From Candidatus Sphingobacterium stercoripullorum (GTDB lineage: Bacteria > Bacteroidota > Bacteroidia > Sphingobacteriales > Sphingobacteriaceae), in assembly GCA_019114715.1 (NCBI GenBank), contig DXEZ01000147.1, forward strand, positions 1 through 8,676: a stretch of 8,676 nt of DNA, read 5' to 3'. The notes under the pieces are model-generated. The model had not been told where the DNA came from. It made no database searches and worked only from the letters and a program-made list of their open reading frames with translations. A program made the position numbers and the translations under genes. This document shows positions 1 through 5,459 of the stretch, piece by piece (position 1 is the stretch's first letter; every line of letters starts with the position of its first letter).

Positions 1-668
1 GCCTCATCCATAGCATTATGAACAGCAACAACATCCATACCATCAACGGGAGCGCTAGGCATATCGTATGCTAATCCCATTTTATAAATATCTTGCATGT
101 TAGTCGTTCTTTGAAGGGAAGTTCCCATAGCATATCCATTGTTTTCACAAACAAAGATTACAGGAAGTTTCCACAACATAGCCATATTCATGGTTTCATT
201 AAATGCACCTTGTCTTACAGCTCCGTCTCCAAAATAGCAAACGTTTACATTTTTCGTACCTTGGTATTTCTCGGCGAAAGCAATACCAGCGCCTACAGGG
301 ATTTGTCCACCAACTATCCCGTGACCTCCCATAAATTTATGTTCTTTAGAGAAGAAGTGCATAGAGCCTCCTTTTCCACCAGAACATCCTGTAGCTTTTC
401 CAAAAAGCTCGGCCATACAAGCGTCAGCCGATACGCCTTTTGCCAAAGCATGAGCGTGGTCACGATATGCTGTAATCAAGGAGTCTTCTGGACCAATTAC
501 AGACATAGTCCCTGCTACTACAGCCTCTTGACCAATGTACAGGTGACAAAATCCTCTAATTTTTTGCTGACCGTATAGTTGACCAGACTTCTCTTCGAAC
601 TTACGCATGAGTAGCATAGATTTATACCACTCTAAGTATGTTTCTTTAGTTATAGGTGTTGAACTCAT
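1..668 (-). CDS. pdhA: Pyruvate dehydrogenase E1 component, alpha subunit (3' end missing)
   Basis: E1 alpha binds thiamine diphosphate (ThDP) and, with E1 beta, decarboxylates pyruvate and passes the acetyl group to the lipoyl arm of E2, feeding acetyl-CoA synthesis in the cytoplasm. Translating the reverse strand from the ATG at 666-668 gives 222 codons without a stop before the window edge; the family is usually about 330 residues, so roughly two thirds is present. Visible landmarks are FCHLYIGQEA (40-49), AYRDHAHALAKG (67-78), GGKGGSMHFF (97-106) and the ThDP/Mg motif, which starts at GDG (147-149) and ends at NN (176-177). The N-terminus MSSTPITKETYLEWYKSMLL is a normal mature start with no targeting peptide. 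The gene follows hisS in the same direction after a 126-bp gap that carries its own promoter-like box and a dyad, so it is probably also transcribed separately. E2 is expected beyond the left edge (inference). Branched-chain 2-oxoacid dehydrogenase E1 alpha is the main alternative, but this short form with the FCHLY motif fits PdhA better. Confidence 0.95.
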   Translation of the reverse strand, partial: MSSTPITKETYLEWYKSMLLMRKFEEKSGQLYGQQKIRGFCHLYIGQEAVVAGTMSVIGPEDSLITAYRDHAHALAKGVSADACMAELFGKATGCSGGKGGSMHFFSKEHKFMGGHGIVGGQIPVGAGIAFAEKYQGTKNVNVCYFGDGAVRQGAFNETMNMAMLWKLPVIFVCENNGYAMGTSLQRTTNMQDIYKMGLAYDMPSAPVDGMDVVAVHNAMDE

Positions 669-699
669 TTTCAGACGTAAATTGTTTTTTTACTGGTTA

Positions 700-707
700 C
701 AAATCTA
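700..707 (-). promoter_or_regulatory. Candidate -7 promoter box of pdhA
   Basis: On the reverse strand this reads TAGATTTG, an exact match to the Bacteroidota -7 consensus TAnnTTTG. It lies 31 bases upstream of the pdhA ATG, giving a predicted leader of about 25 nt. No TTTG or TTG is found at the expected -33 spacing (CAAT there instead), so the call rests on the -7 box alone. Confidence 0.4.
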
Positions 708-735
708 ACAAAACTTAAGGACATTAATTGTATAT

Positions 736-754
736 AGCGGTAAATTTTACCACT
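736..754. repeat. 19-bp imperfect palindrome upstream of pdhA, possible operator
   Basis: AGCGGTAAATTTTACCACT is a dyad with perfect 6-bp arms GGTAAA/TTTACC around one central base, plus an outer AG/CT pair after one mismatch. It lies just upstream of the candidate pdhA promoter, with its centre about 50 bp before the predicted transcription start. One base between the inner arms makes it a poor RNA hairpin, so a protein-binding site is more likely. I do not recognise the motif. Confidence 0.35.
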
Positions 755-794
755 CTAATGTCATAAGTACAAATAATTTGTGAAATTAGATTTT

Positions 795-2177
795 TTATTG
801 GCGATGCAGAAACTCTTCTATTGTTAAATAGTCTTGCTCACCTGTAATCATATTCCTGACCAAAAACTTATTATTTTCTTTTATATCTTGTTCTGAGGTG
901 AATACTACAAATGGAATTTGCTTAGAATTGGCATAATTCAATTGCTTTTTCATTTTATCGTGCTTTGGATATACCTCAACACTTACACCCCTTCCCCTAA
1001 GTTTTTGTGCCACTTTTAAAGACATGCGCTCGGATTCCTGATCGAAATTACTTAATAAAACAACAGCACCAATGCTTTTATCCTCAGGAAACAAGTTGAG
1101 CTCTTCTAGTACATCATAAATCCTATCGGCTCCAAAAGACACACCTACGCCTGTCACATCTTTCCATCCAAAAACACCGGTAAGATTGTCATAGCGACCA
1201 CCACCACCAATGCTACCCATTTTAACCTCATTGGTTTTCACCTCAAAGATACACCCCGTGTAGTAATCAAGACCACGTGCTAAAGTGACATCAAAGTCCA
1301 CGTACTTCAGGTCATCTTTATTTTCCTGAAGCATCGTGTTTAAATAATCAAAAACAGAACGAACCTCTTCAACCCCCTTGCTGCCAATTGCACTACTAGT
1401 GAACTTTTCCTCCAAAAAAGATAGCTTATCTTGATAGTCTCCTTTAAATTCTAAGAAAGACTGAATTTGGTCTATTTTCTCCTGAATAAAACCACGATCT
1501 AGCAGTTCTTTTGAAACACCTACAAATCCAATTTTATCTAATTTATCAATAGCTACAGTCATATCAACCAATCGATCAGACTCATCAATTGTTTCGGCTA
1601 TACCTGCTAATATTTTGCGGTTATTAAGTTTAACATTAAAATCTTTTAACCCTAATCGCTTGAGCGCTTCAACATAGATTAGCACAAACTCAGCTTCCAT
1701 AATAAGAGAATCTGTACCGACAACATCTACATCGCATTGATAAAACTCTCTATATCTCCCCCTCTGCGGACGATCCGCACGCCATACCGGTTGAATTTGA
1801 AACCGTTTAAAAGGCATAGTTATCGTCCCACGATTCATAACTACATACCGTGCAAACGGAATTGTCAAATCGTAACGCAGTGCTTTATCTGAGATTTGAT
1901 GTGTTAGCTTTCCAGACTCTTTGGCTTCTAGAAGCACAGAATCGGCTTTCCTTAAATAATCTCCAGATTTCAATATTTTAAAAATCAAACGATCCCCTTC
2001 CTCACCGTATTTACCAGTTAGAGTCTGAAGGTTTTCAAAAGAAGGAGTTTGAATTTCCGTATAACCGTATTTTCTAAATACGTCTTTTAAAACATTAAAA
2101 ATATAATTTCTCTTGTGTACTTCTAGGGAGGAAAAATCCCGTGTACCCTTAGCTAAAGAAGGCTTTACCAATTTCAT
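795..2177 (-). CDS. hisS: Histidyl-tRNA synthetase, eukaryote/archaeon-like type
   Basis: This class II synthetase charges tRNA-His with histidine in an ATP-dependent two-step reaction, as a cytoplasmic homodimer. The 460 residues begin with KGTRDF (10-15). Next come RYDLTIPFARY (101-111), motif 2 with RADRPQRGRYREFYQCDVD (133-151), the histidine-binding segment LARGLDYYTG (299-308), GGGGRYDNL (324-332) and motif 3 GVGVSFGADR (343-352). The C-terminal anticodon-binding domain runs from about 370 to 460. The protein is longer than the classical bacterial enzyme (E. coli, 424 residues). REFYQCD, RYDLT(I/V)PFARY and LARGLDYYTG match the human/archaeal form rather than the E. coli form. The start is ATG at 2175-2177; KGTRDF near the N-terminus supports it. 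The gap to rnc is 75 bp and contains a TAnnTTTG box, so hisS may be read both from the acpP-fabF-rnc transcript and from its own promoter. Identity is secure. Confidence 0.97.
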   Translation of the reverse strand: MKLVKPSLAKGTRDFSSLEVHKRNYIFNVLKDVFRKYGYTEIQTPSFENLQTLTGKYGEEGDRLIFKILKSGDYLRKADSVLLEAKESGKLTHQISDKALRYDLTIPFARYVVMNRGTITMPFKRFQIQPVWRADRPQRGRYREFYQCDVDVVGTDSLIMEAEFVLIYVEALKRLGLKDFNVKLNNRKILAGIAETIDESDRLVDMTVAIDKLDKIGFVGVSKELLDRGFIQEKIDQIQSFLEFKGDYQDKLSFLEEKFTSSAIGSKGVEEVRSVFDYLNTMLQENKDDLKYVDFDVTLARGLDYYTGCIFEVKTNEVKMGSIGGGGRYDNLTGVFGWKDVTGVGVSFGADRIYDVLEELNLFPEDKSIGAVVLLSNFDQESERMSLKVAQKLRGRGVSVEVYPKHDKMKKQLNYANSKQIPFVVFTSEQDIKENNKFLVRNMITGEQDYLTIEEFLHRQ

Positions 2178-2185
2178 AATACTGA

Positions 2186-2193
2186 CAAAGGTA
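2186..2193 (-). promoter_or_regulatory. Candidate -7 promoter box of hisS
   Basis: The reverse strand reads TACCTTTG, an exact TAnnTTTG match, only 8 bases upstream of the hisS ATG. If used, transcription would start within a few bases of the start codon, giving a nearly leaderless mRNA. No convincing TTTG occurs at the -33 spacing, so this could be a chance match in AT-rich DNA. Confidence 0.3.
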
Positions 2194-2252
2194 AGCTAAA
2201 GGATTTAATTTTGGTAAAAATTACTTCAAGCAATCTTGATTAGGAACTAAAA

Positions 2253-3011
2253 CTAATTGGAATCGTGTTCTTCTAAAATACTCAAAGCACTGCAAGCTTG
2301 TTCAGATGCCAATTGCTCAGCAACCTTTTTATTGTAATCTACACCTTTCCCTTGAAGTTCGCCATCCACATAGACTCCGATATGGTAAAGGTTATTTCCA
2401 GTTTCTTTATCTAAAATCCTGTACTCCACTTCTGCCAGACTAACCTGGCTCCATTCTATAAGGCGACTCTTGAAGTTCGTTTCGGTTTGTTCCAACTTTT
2501 GAAGATCAATATGAGGCTCAATAATCATATCCAAAAGAAACTTTTGGCAACTACGATACCCTTGATCCAAATACACAGCACCAATTAAAGCCTCAAATGC
2601 ATCACCCCATATATTGGTTTGCATATTTACAGCTCGGATGTTTTTAGTGTCGTAGGTTACAAACTGATTCAACCCCATTTTCTTCGACAAAGAAATCAAA
2701 CTTTTCCGGGAAACAATTTTCGAGCGTAGCTCCGTTAAAAAACCTTCGTCTTTATAGGGGTAAAGTTTGAATATCAAATCTGAAACTACTGAATCCAAAA
2801 TAGCATCCCCCAAAAACTCGAGACGCTCATTACTACTTTTTGTACCGTTTTTAAGATCGACCGCAACAGACTTGTGCCGAAATGCCATTTCATAAAGCCG
2901 TATGTTGCTTGGCGCGAAACCGAGAATATTCCTCAATTTGCGTACAAACTTCCTTTTTGGGGAAAAGTATAAGTTGTATATTCCTTTTAGAGACATGGGT
3001 TCTCTAAACAT
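2253..3011 (-). CDS. rnc: Ribonuclease III
   Basis: RNase III cuts double-stranded RNA, including rRNA precursors and structured mRNAs, as a Mg-dependent homodimer. From the ATG at 3009-3011 the protein has 252 residues. The endonuclease domain carries the signature ERLEFLGDAILD (62-73), in which E62, E65 and D69 correspond to E. coli E38, E41 and D45. The second acidic pair is in GDAFEALIGAVYLDQG (D137, E140), matching E. coli D114 and E117. A double-stranded RNA-binding domain follows at about 175-247 and includes NFKSRLIEWSQ and a lysine-bearing C-terminal helix (NKKVAEQLASEQA). About 25 extra N-terminal residues precede the region shared with E. coli. An in-frame TTG at 3012-3014 is a less likely start. 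ATG 3011 has AAGAGG seven bases upstream; ATG 2996 (MSLKG) is a possible alternative. It follows fabF by 66 bp in the same direction. A long hairpin covers the start and its AAGAGG (separate entry). Confidence 0.97.
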   Translation of the reverse strand: MFREPMSLKGIYNLYFSPKRKFVRKLRNILGFAPSNIRLYEMAFRHKSVAVDLKNGTKSSNERLEFLGDAILDSVVSDLIFKLYPYKDEGFLTELRSKIVSRKSLISLSKKMGLNQFVTYDTKNIRAVNMQTNIWGDAFEALIGAVYLDQGYRSCQKFLLDMIIEPHIDLQKLEQTETNFKSRLIEWSQVSLAEVEYRILDKETGNNLYHIGVYVDGELQGKGVDYNKKVAEQLASEQACSALSILEEHDSN

Positions 3012-3049
3012 CAACGAACCTCTTCAGAAAATAAGAGATTCGTTGACGT
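3008..3049 (-). promoter_or_regulatory. Hairpin sequestering the rnc start codon and Shine-Dalgarno-like sequence
   Basis: In the leftward transcript, 17 bases (3049 down to 3033) pair with 17 bases (3024 down to 3008) around an 8-base loop AUUUUCUG. All 17 pairs form, two of them G-U. The 3' arm holds AAGAGG (3019-3024), the only Shine-Dalgarno-like sequence before rnc, and its base contains the AUG at 3009-3011. Ribosome access to rnc should therefore be limited. There is no U-tract after the stem, so it does not resemble an intrinsic terminator of fabF. A role in RNase III self-cleavage is inferred by analogy with E. coli, where a leader stem-loop is cut by RNase III; it is not shown here. 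Confidence 0.75.
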
Positions 3050-3077
3050 GTTAAAATTATCACCTCGACTAAATATA

Positions 3078-4331
3078 TTAGGAAGTGAATTTCTTAAATA
3101 CAATGGATGCATTGTGACCACCAAATCCAAAAGTATTACTCATCGCTGCATTCACTTCCCGCTTCTGCGCTTCATTAAAAGTAAAATTCAAACGATTATC
3201 TAATTCTGGATCATCCGTAAAGTGATTAATAGTAGGTGGAACAATATCATTCTTAACAGCCAAAATAGATGCAATTCCTTCAACTGCACCAGCAGCACCT
3301 AATAAGTGCCCTGTCATAGATTTGCTCGAGCTAATATTCAATTCGTATGAATGCTCGCCAAACAAATCAACTATTGCTTTAGCTTCACCTATATCACCAA
3401 TTGGGGTTGAAGTACCGTGTACGTTAATGTAATCGATATCTTCTAAATTTAATCGGGCATCTCGGATGGCATTCGACATTACTAATTTTGCCCCTAACCC
3501 TTCTGGGTGAGTTGCTGTAATGTGGTGTGCATCTGCACTCATACCACCTCCAATAATTTCCGCATAAATCTTTGCTCCTCTTGCTAACGCGTGATCTAGG
3601 CTCTCCACAATGACTGTACCTGAGCCTTCCCCTGCTACAAAACCATCTCGATCTTTATCAAAGGGTCGAGACGCAGTTTTAGGGTCGTCGTTTCGGGTCG
3701 ACAAAGCATGAAGAGCATTAAACCCTCCAATTCCTGCCTCGTTAATAATAGCCTCCGAACCACCGGTAATAATCATATCTGCCTGTCCTAGACGGATATA
3801 ATTAAATGCATCTATCATTGCATTAGTGGACGACGCACACGCCGAGACACAAGAAAAGTTTGGTCCCCGAAGTCCATATCTCATAGAAATATGTCCCGGA
3901 GCTATATCCACAATCATTTTCGGGATAAAGAAGGGATTAAAACGAGGAGTACCATCGCCATGAGCGAATGCTGAAACCTCTTCATAAAAGGTTTTCAACC
4001 CCCCTATTCCTGACCCCCAAATCACTCCAATACGATTGGTGTCTAGCTTCTCAAAGTCTACTCCGGCATCTTCAACTGCCTCAGAGGTAGACGCCATAGC
4101 ATATTGCACAAAAGGATCCATACGACGGACTTCTCTTTTGTCCATATAGTCGAGTGGATCAAATCCTTTGACCTCACATGCAAATCGCGTCTTAAACTTC
4201 GATGCATCAAACTTTGTAATGGTGGCAGCCCCACTTACTCCACCGATTAACCCATTCCAATAATCCGAAACAGTGTTACCTAGTGGAGTAAGCGCGCCTA
4301 ACCCTGTTACAACTACTCTTTTAAGCTCCAT
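3078..4331 (-). CDS. fabF: 3-oxoacyl-[acyl-carrier-protein] synthase II (KAS II)
   Basis: FabF condenses malonyl-ACP with a growing acyl-ACP and releases CO2, the elongation step of type II fatty acid synthesis in the cytosol. Starting at ATG 4329-4331, the protein has 417 residues, close to E. coli FabF (413). The acyl-accepting cysteine is C165 in SCVSACASST. The catalytic histidines are H305 in NVHGTSTPIGD and H342 in SKSMTGHLLGAAGA, with K337 in the same segment; these align with E. coli C163, H303, H340 and K335. NTFGFGGHNAS near the C-terminus is also typical. The in-frame TTG three bases upstream (4332-4334) is less likely because MELKRVVVTGLG is the usual family start. No clear Shine-Dalgarno sequence precedes it, as is common in this phylum. 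It lies 40 bp after acpP in the same direction, the conserved acpP-fabF pairing, so its partner carrier protein is co-transcribed. Confidence 0.97.
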   Translation of the reverse strand: MELKRVVVTGLGALTPLGNTVSDYWNGLIGGVSGAATITKFDASKFKTRFACEVKGFDPLDYMDKREVRRMDPFVQYAMASTSEAVEDAGVDFEKLDTNRIGVIWGSGIGGLKTFYEEVSAFAHGDGTPRFNPFFIPKMIVDIAPGHISMRYGLRGPNFSCVSACASSTNAMIDAFNYIRLGQADMIITGGSEAIINEAGIGGFNALHALSTRNDDPKTASRPFDKDRDGFVAGEGSGTVIVESLDHALARGAKIYAEIIGGGMSADAHHITATHPEGLGAKLVMSNAIRDARLNLEDIDYINVHGTSTPIGDIGEAKAIVDLFGEHSYELNISSSKSMTGHLLGAAGAVEGIASILAVKNDIVPPTINHFTDDPELDNRLNFTFNEAQKREVNAAMSNTFGFGGHNASIVFKKFTS

Positions 4332-4371
4332 CAATATGCTTAGCCTAATTAATTTCTAGTTAGCTTAACGA

Positions 4372-4611
4372 TTAACTGTTAACATTTTCTTCCAAGTAAG
4401 CAATTGCTTGACCTACTGTGCTGATGTTTTCAGCTTGGTCGTCTGGAATTGCAACATTGAATTCTTTTTCAAATTCCATAATCAACTCAACAGTGTCAAG
4501 TGAGTCTGCACCTAAATCATTCGTGAAAGATGCTTCAGGCGTAACCTCATTTTCATCTACACCTAACTTCTCAACGATAATTGCTTTTACTCTTGATGCG
4601 ATATCTGACAT
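4372..4611 (-). CDS. acpP: Acyl carrier protein
   Basis: ACP carries growing acyl chains on a 4'-phosphopantetheine arm through fatty acid synthesis. The 79-residue acidic protein has the attachment serine S37 within LGADSLDTVELIMEFE (33-48), the canonical DSL motif at the start of helix II. The second half, FNVAIPDDQAENISTVGQA, is the conserved helix III region. The start is ATG at 4609-4611. It is preceded by an A/T-rich stretch with no Shine-Dalgarno sequence, the usual Bacteroidota style. As the first gene of the leftward cluster, it is followed after 40 bp by fabF. A promoter-like -33/-7 pair lies about 35 bp upstream. Confidence 0.98.
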   Translation of the reverse strand: MSDIASRVKAIIVEKLGVDENEVTPEASFTNDLGADSLDTVELIMEFEKEFNVAIPDDQAENISTVGQAIAYLEENVNS

Positions 4612-4645
4612 GATTTTTATAATTTAATTGTTTGATAAATCAGTG

Positions 4646-4676
4646 CAAAGAAAATTAATTTTCCCCACAAATCAAA
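4646..4676 (-). promoter_or_regulatory. Candidate promoter of the acpP-fabF-rnc cluster
   Basis: On the reverse strand, TTTG (4673-4676) is followed after 19 bases by TTTCTTTG (4646-4653). This fits the Bacteroidota pattern of TTTG at -33 and TAnnTTTG at -7, with one mismatch (T for A at the second base). The predicted start of transcription is near 4640, giving a leader of about 28 nt before the acpP ATG. It is the only good pair I see upstream of acpP. Confidence 0.5.
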
Positions 4677-4750
4677 TCTTTTTGACCTTTAGGTGAAAAT
4701 AATCTCATAATATCCCCCCTTCGACACCGCTTTTTCTCTTGTTCCTAAGT

Positions 4751-4787
4751 GCCAATTATAACTAATTTGGCTATTATTAGCAAATTA
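4751..4787. repeat. Three alternating copies of a GCMAATTA-type motif in the divergent spacer
   Basis: GCCAATTA (4751-4758), TAATTTGGC (4763-4771, reverse complement GCCAAATTA) and GCAAATTA (4780-4787) alternate in orientation. The middle copy can pair with either neighbour: with the left one around a TAAC loop, or with the right one, where pairing extends to 10 bp (TAATTTGGCTA against TAGCAAATTA, one bulged G) around a TTAT loop. It lies in the 272-bp spacer between acpP and the rightward genes. It could be a tandem operator for a dimeric regulator, or chance dyads in AT-rich DNA. The rest of the spacer holds two candidate promoters and no gene I can support. Confidence 0.35.
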
Positions 4788-4827
4788 AACAAAAATTATT
4801 TCACGAAGAATGAATTAAAACATTTAA

Positions 4828-4858
4828 TTGAAATTATGTTATATTTAATGTAATTTCG
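4828..4858 (+). promoter_or_regulatory. Weak candidate promoter of the IPExxxVDY gene and pyk
   Basis: TTG (4828-4830) is followed after 20 bases by TAATTTCG (4851-4858), one mismatch from TAnnTTTG. It would start transcription near 4864, about 20 nt before the proposed TTG start codon. The same stretch carries a 7-bp inverted repeat, GAAATTA (4830-4836) and TAATTTC (4851-4857). The evidence is weak because the region is very AT-rich. Confidence 0.3.
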
Positions 4859-4883
4859 TCATTACAGAATACCTGATAACGCT

Positions 4884-5390
4884 TTGAACAAAATAATACA
4901 ACGCATTCGGTTAGACATTGACTTCGATTCTGAGCTGGAATTTCAAATGATTGGAATCAATAGCCACTTAAAAGATTATCGACTTTGTCACTTTATTAAT
5001 AAAAATAGTAACATTGAACTTGTTTTCGGAAAAGAAAGCCATTTTGATAGTTTAGGTAACAAAAAGGAGAAATCTGAGGAAGATTTGGATTATCATGTGG
5101 TAGAATTGAGTACAAAAAATAAAAAAACCTCCAAAAACCACTTCAAAACTTACCGATATTGTGAAGATGATTTCGAAAAAGAAGCTTATTTAATTTCTAA
5201 TAAAAGTGAAGAAGGTAGATTATTAATTCCTGAAGCTTCACACTTTGATGCATTTTTAATTATTAAACATTACATCGACCAAGACGATTTTAAAAAACTA
5301 TTAAAAAACATAAACTCAATAAAAGAAGTGTCCATAGCAAAGGAAATATTTCCAAAAACATTGAAATCTAAGGAAAATCTAATATTTTAG
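4884..5390 (+). CDS. IPExxxVDY-family protein of unknown function, TTG start
   Basis: This is a 168-residue soluble protein with no signal peptide or membrane segment. It has the hallmarks of the small Bacteroidota family named for an IPExxxVDY motif: an N-terminal FQMIGINSHLKDYRL segment (20-34), the motif itself as IPEASHFDAFLII (115-127) and a C-terminal PKTLKSKENLIF (157-168). The motif is degenerate here, with FDA in place of VDY. No catalytic residues or known fold can be read from it. The frame is closed upstream by TAA at 4851-4853. No ATG or GTG lies between that stop and TTG 4884, and the first ATG (4947, M22) would remove part of the conserved N-terminal region, so TTG is the best start. 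The middle (about 60-85) is lysine-rich and low in complexity, with A6 and A7 runs at 5114-5127. pyk follows 69 bp downstream on the same strand, an arrangement I recall as common in the phylum, which suggests co-transcription. Function is unknown. Confidence 0.85.
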   Translation: MNKIIQRIRLDIDFDSELEFQMIGINSHLKDYRLCHFINKNSNIELVFGKESHFDSLGNKKEKSEEDLDYHVVELSTKNKKTSKNHFKTYRYCEDDFEKEAYLISNKSEEGRLLIPEASHFDAFLIIKHYIDQDDFKKLLKNINSIKEVSIAKEIFPKTLKSKENLIF

Positions 5391-5459
5391 TACAATTTTA
5401 GGATAGTGTAAGAAAAACACTTATATTAATACAGCATATAACAACTGAAGAATATAATA

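Noticed and set aside
93..578. 161-codon open frame on the + strand
   Set aside because: It lies wholly antisense to pdhA, whose motifs are unmistakable; the translation resembles no protein I recognise.
769..781. Palindrome ACAAATAATTTGT shortly after the hisS stop, considered as a hisS terminator
   Set aside because: It is all A/T except the end bases, has one central base and no following T-tract in the leftward direction; chance is likely.
3008..3049. The rnc leader hairpin read as an intrinsic terminator of fabF
   Set aside because: No U-run follows the stem (the next bases are UUAGAG), and the stem includes the rnc start codon.
4332..4371. Partial inverted repeat AGCTAACTA / TAATTAGGCT between acpP and fabF, considered as an attenuator
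   Set aside because: Pairing needs a bulge and a mismatch and is weak; it cannot be distinguished from AT-rich background.
4418..4627. 69-codon open frame on the + strand
   Set aside because: It is antisense to acpP and explained by that gene's codon pattern.
5114..5127. A6-T-A7 run in the IPExxxVDY gene, considered as a programmed frameshift site
   Set aside because: The zero frame continues to the conserved C-terminus LKSKENLIF, so no shift is needed; lysine/asparagine codons explain the run.
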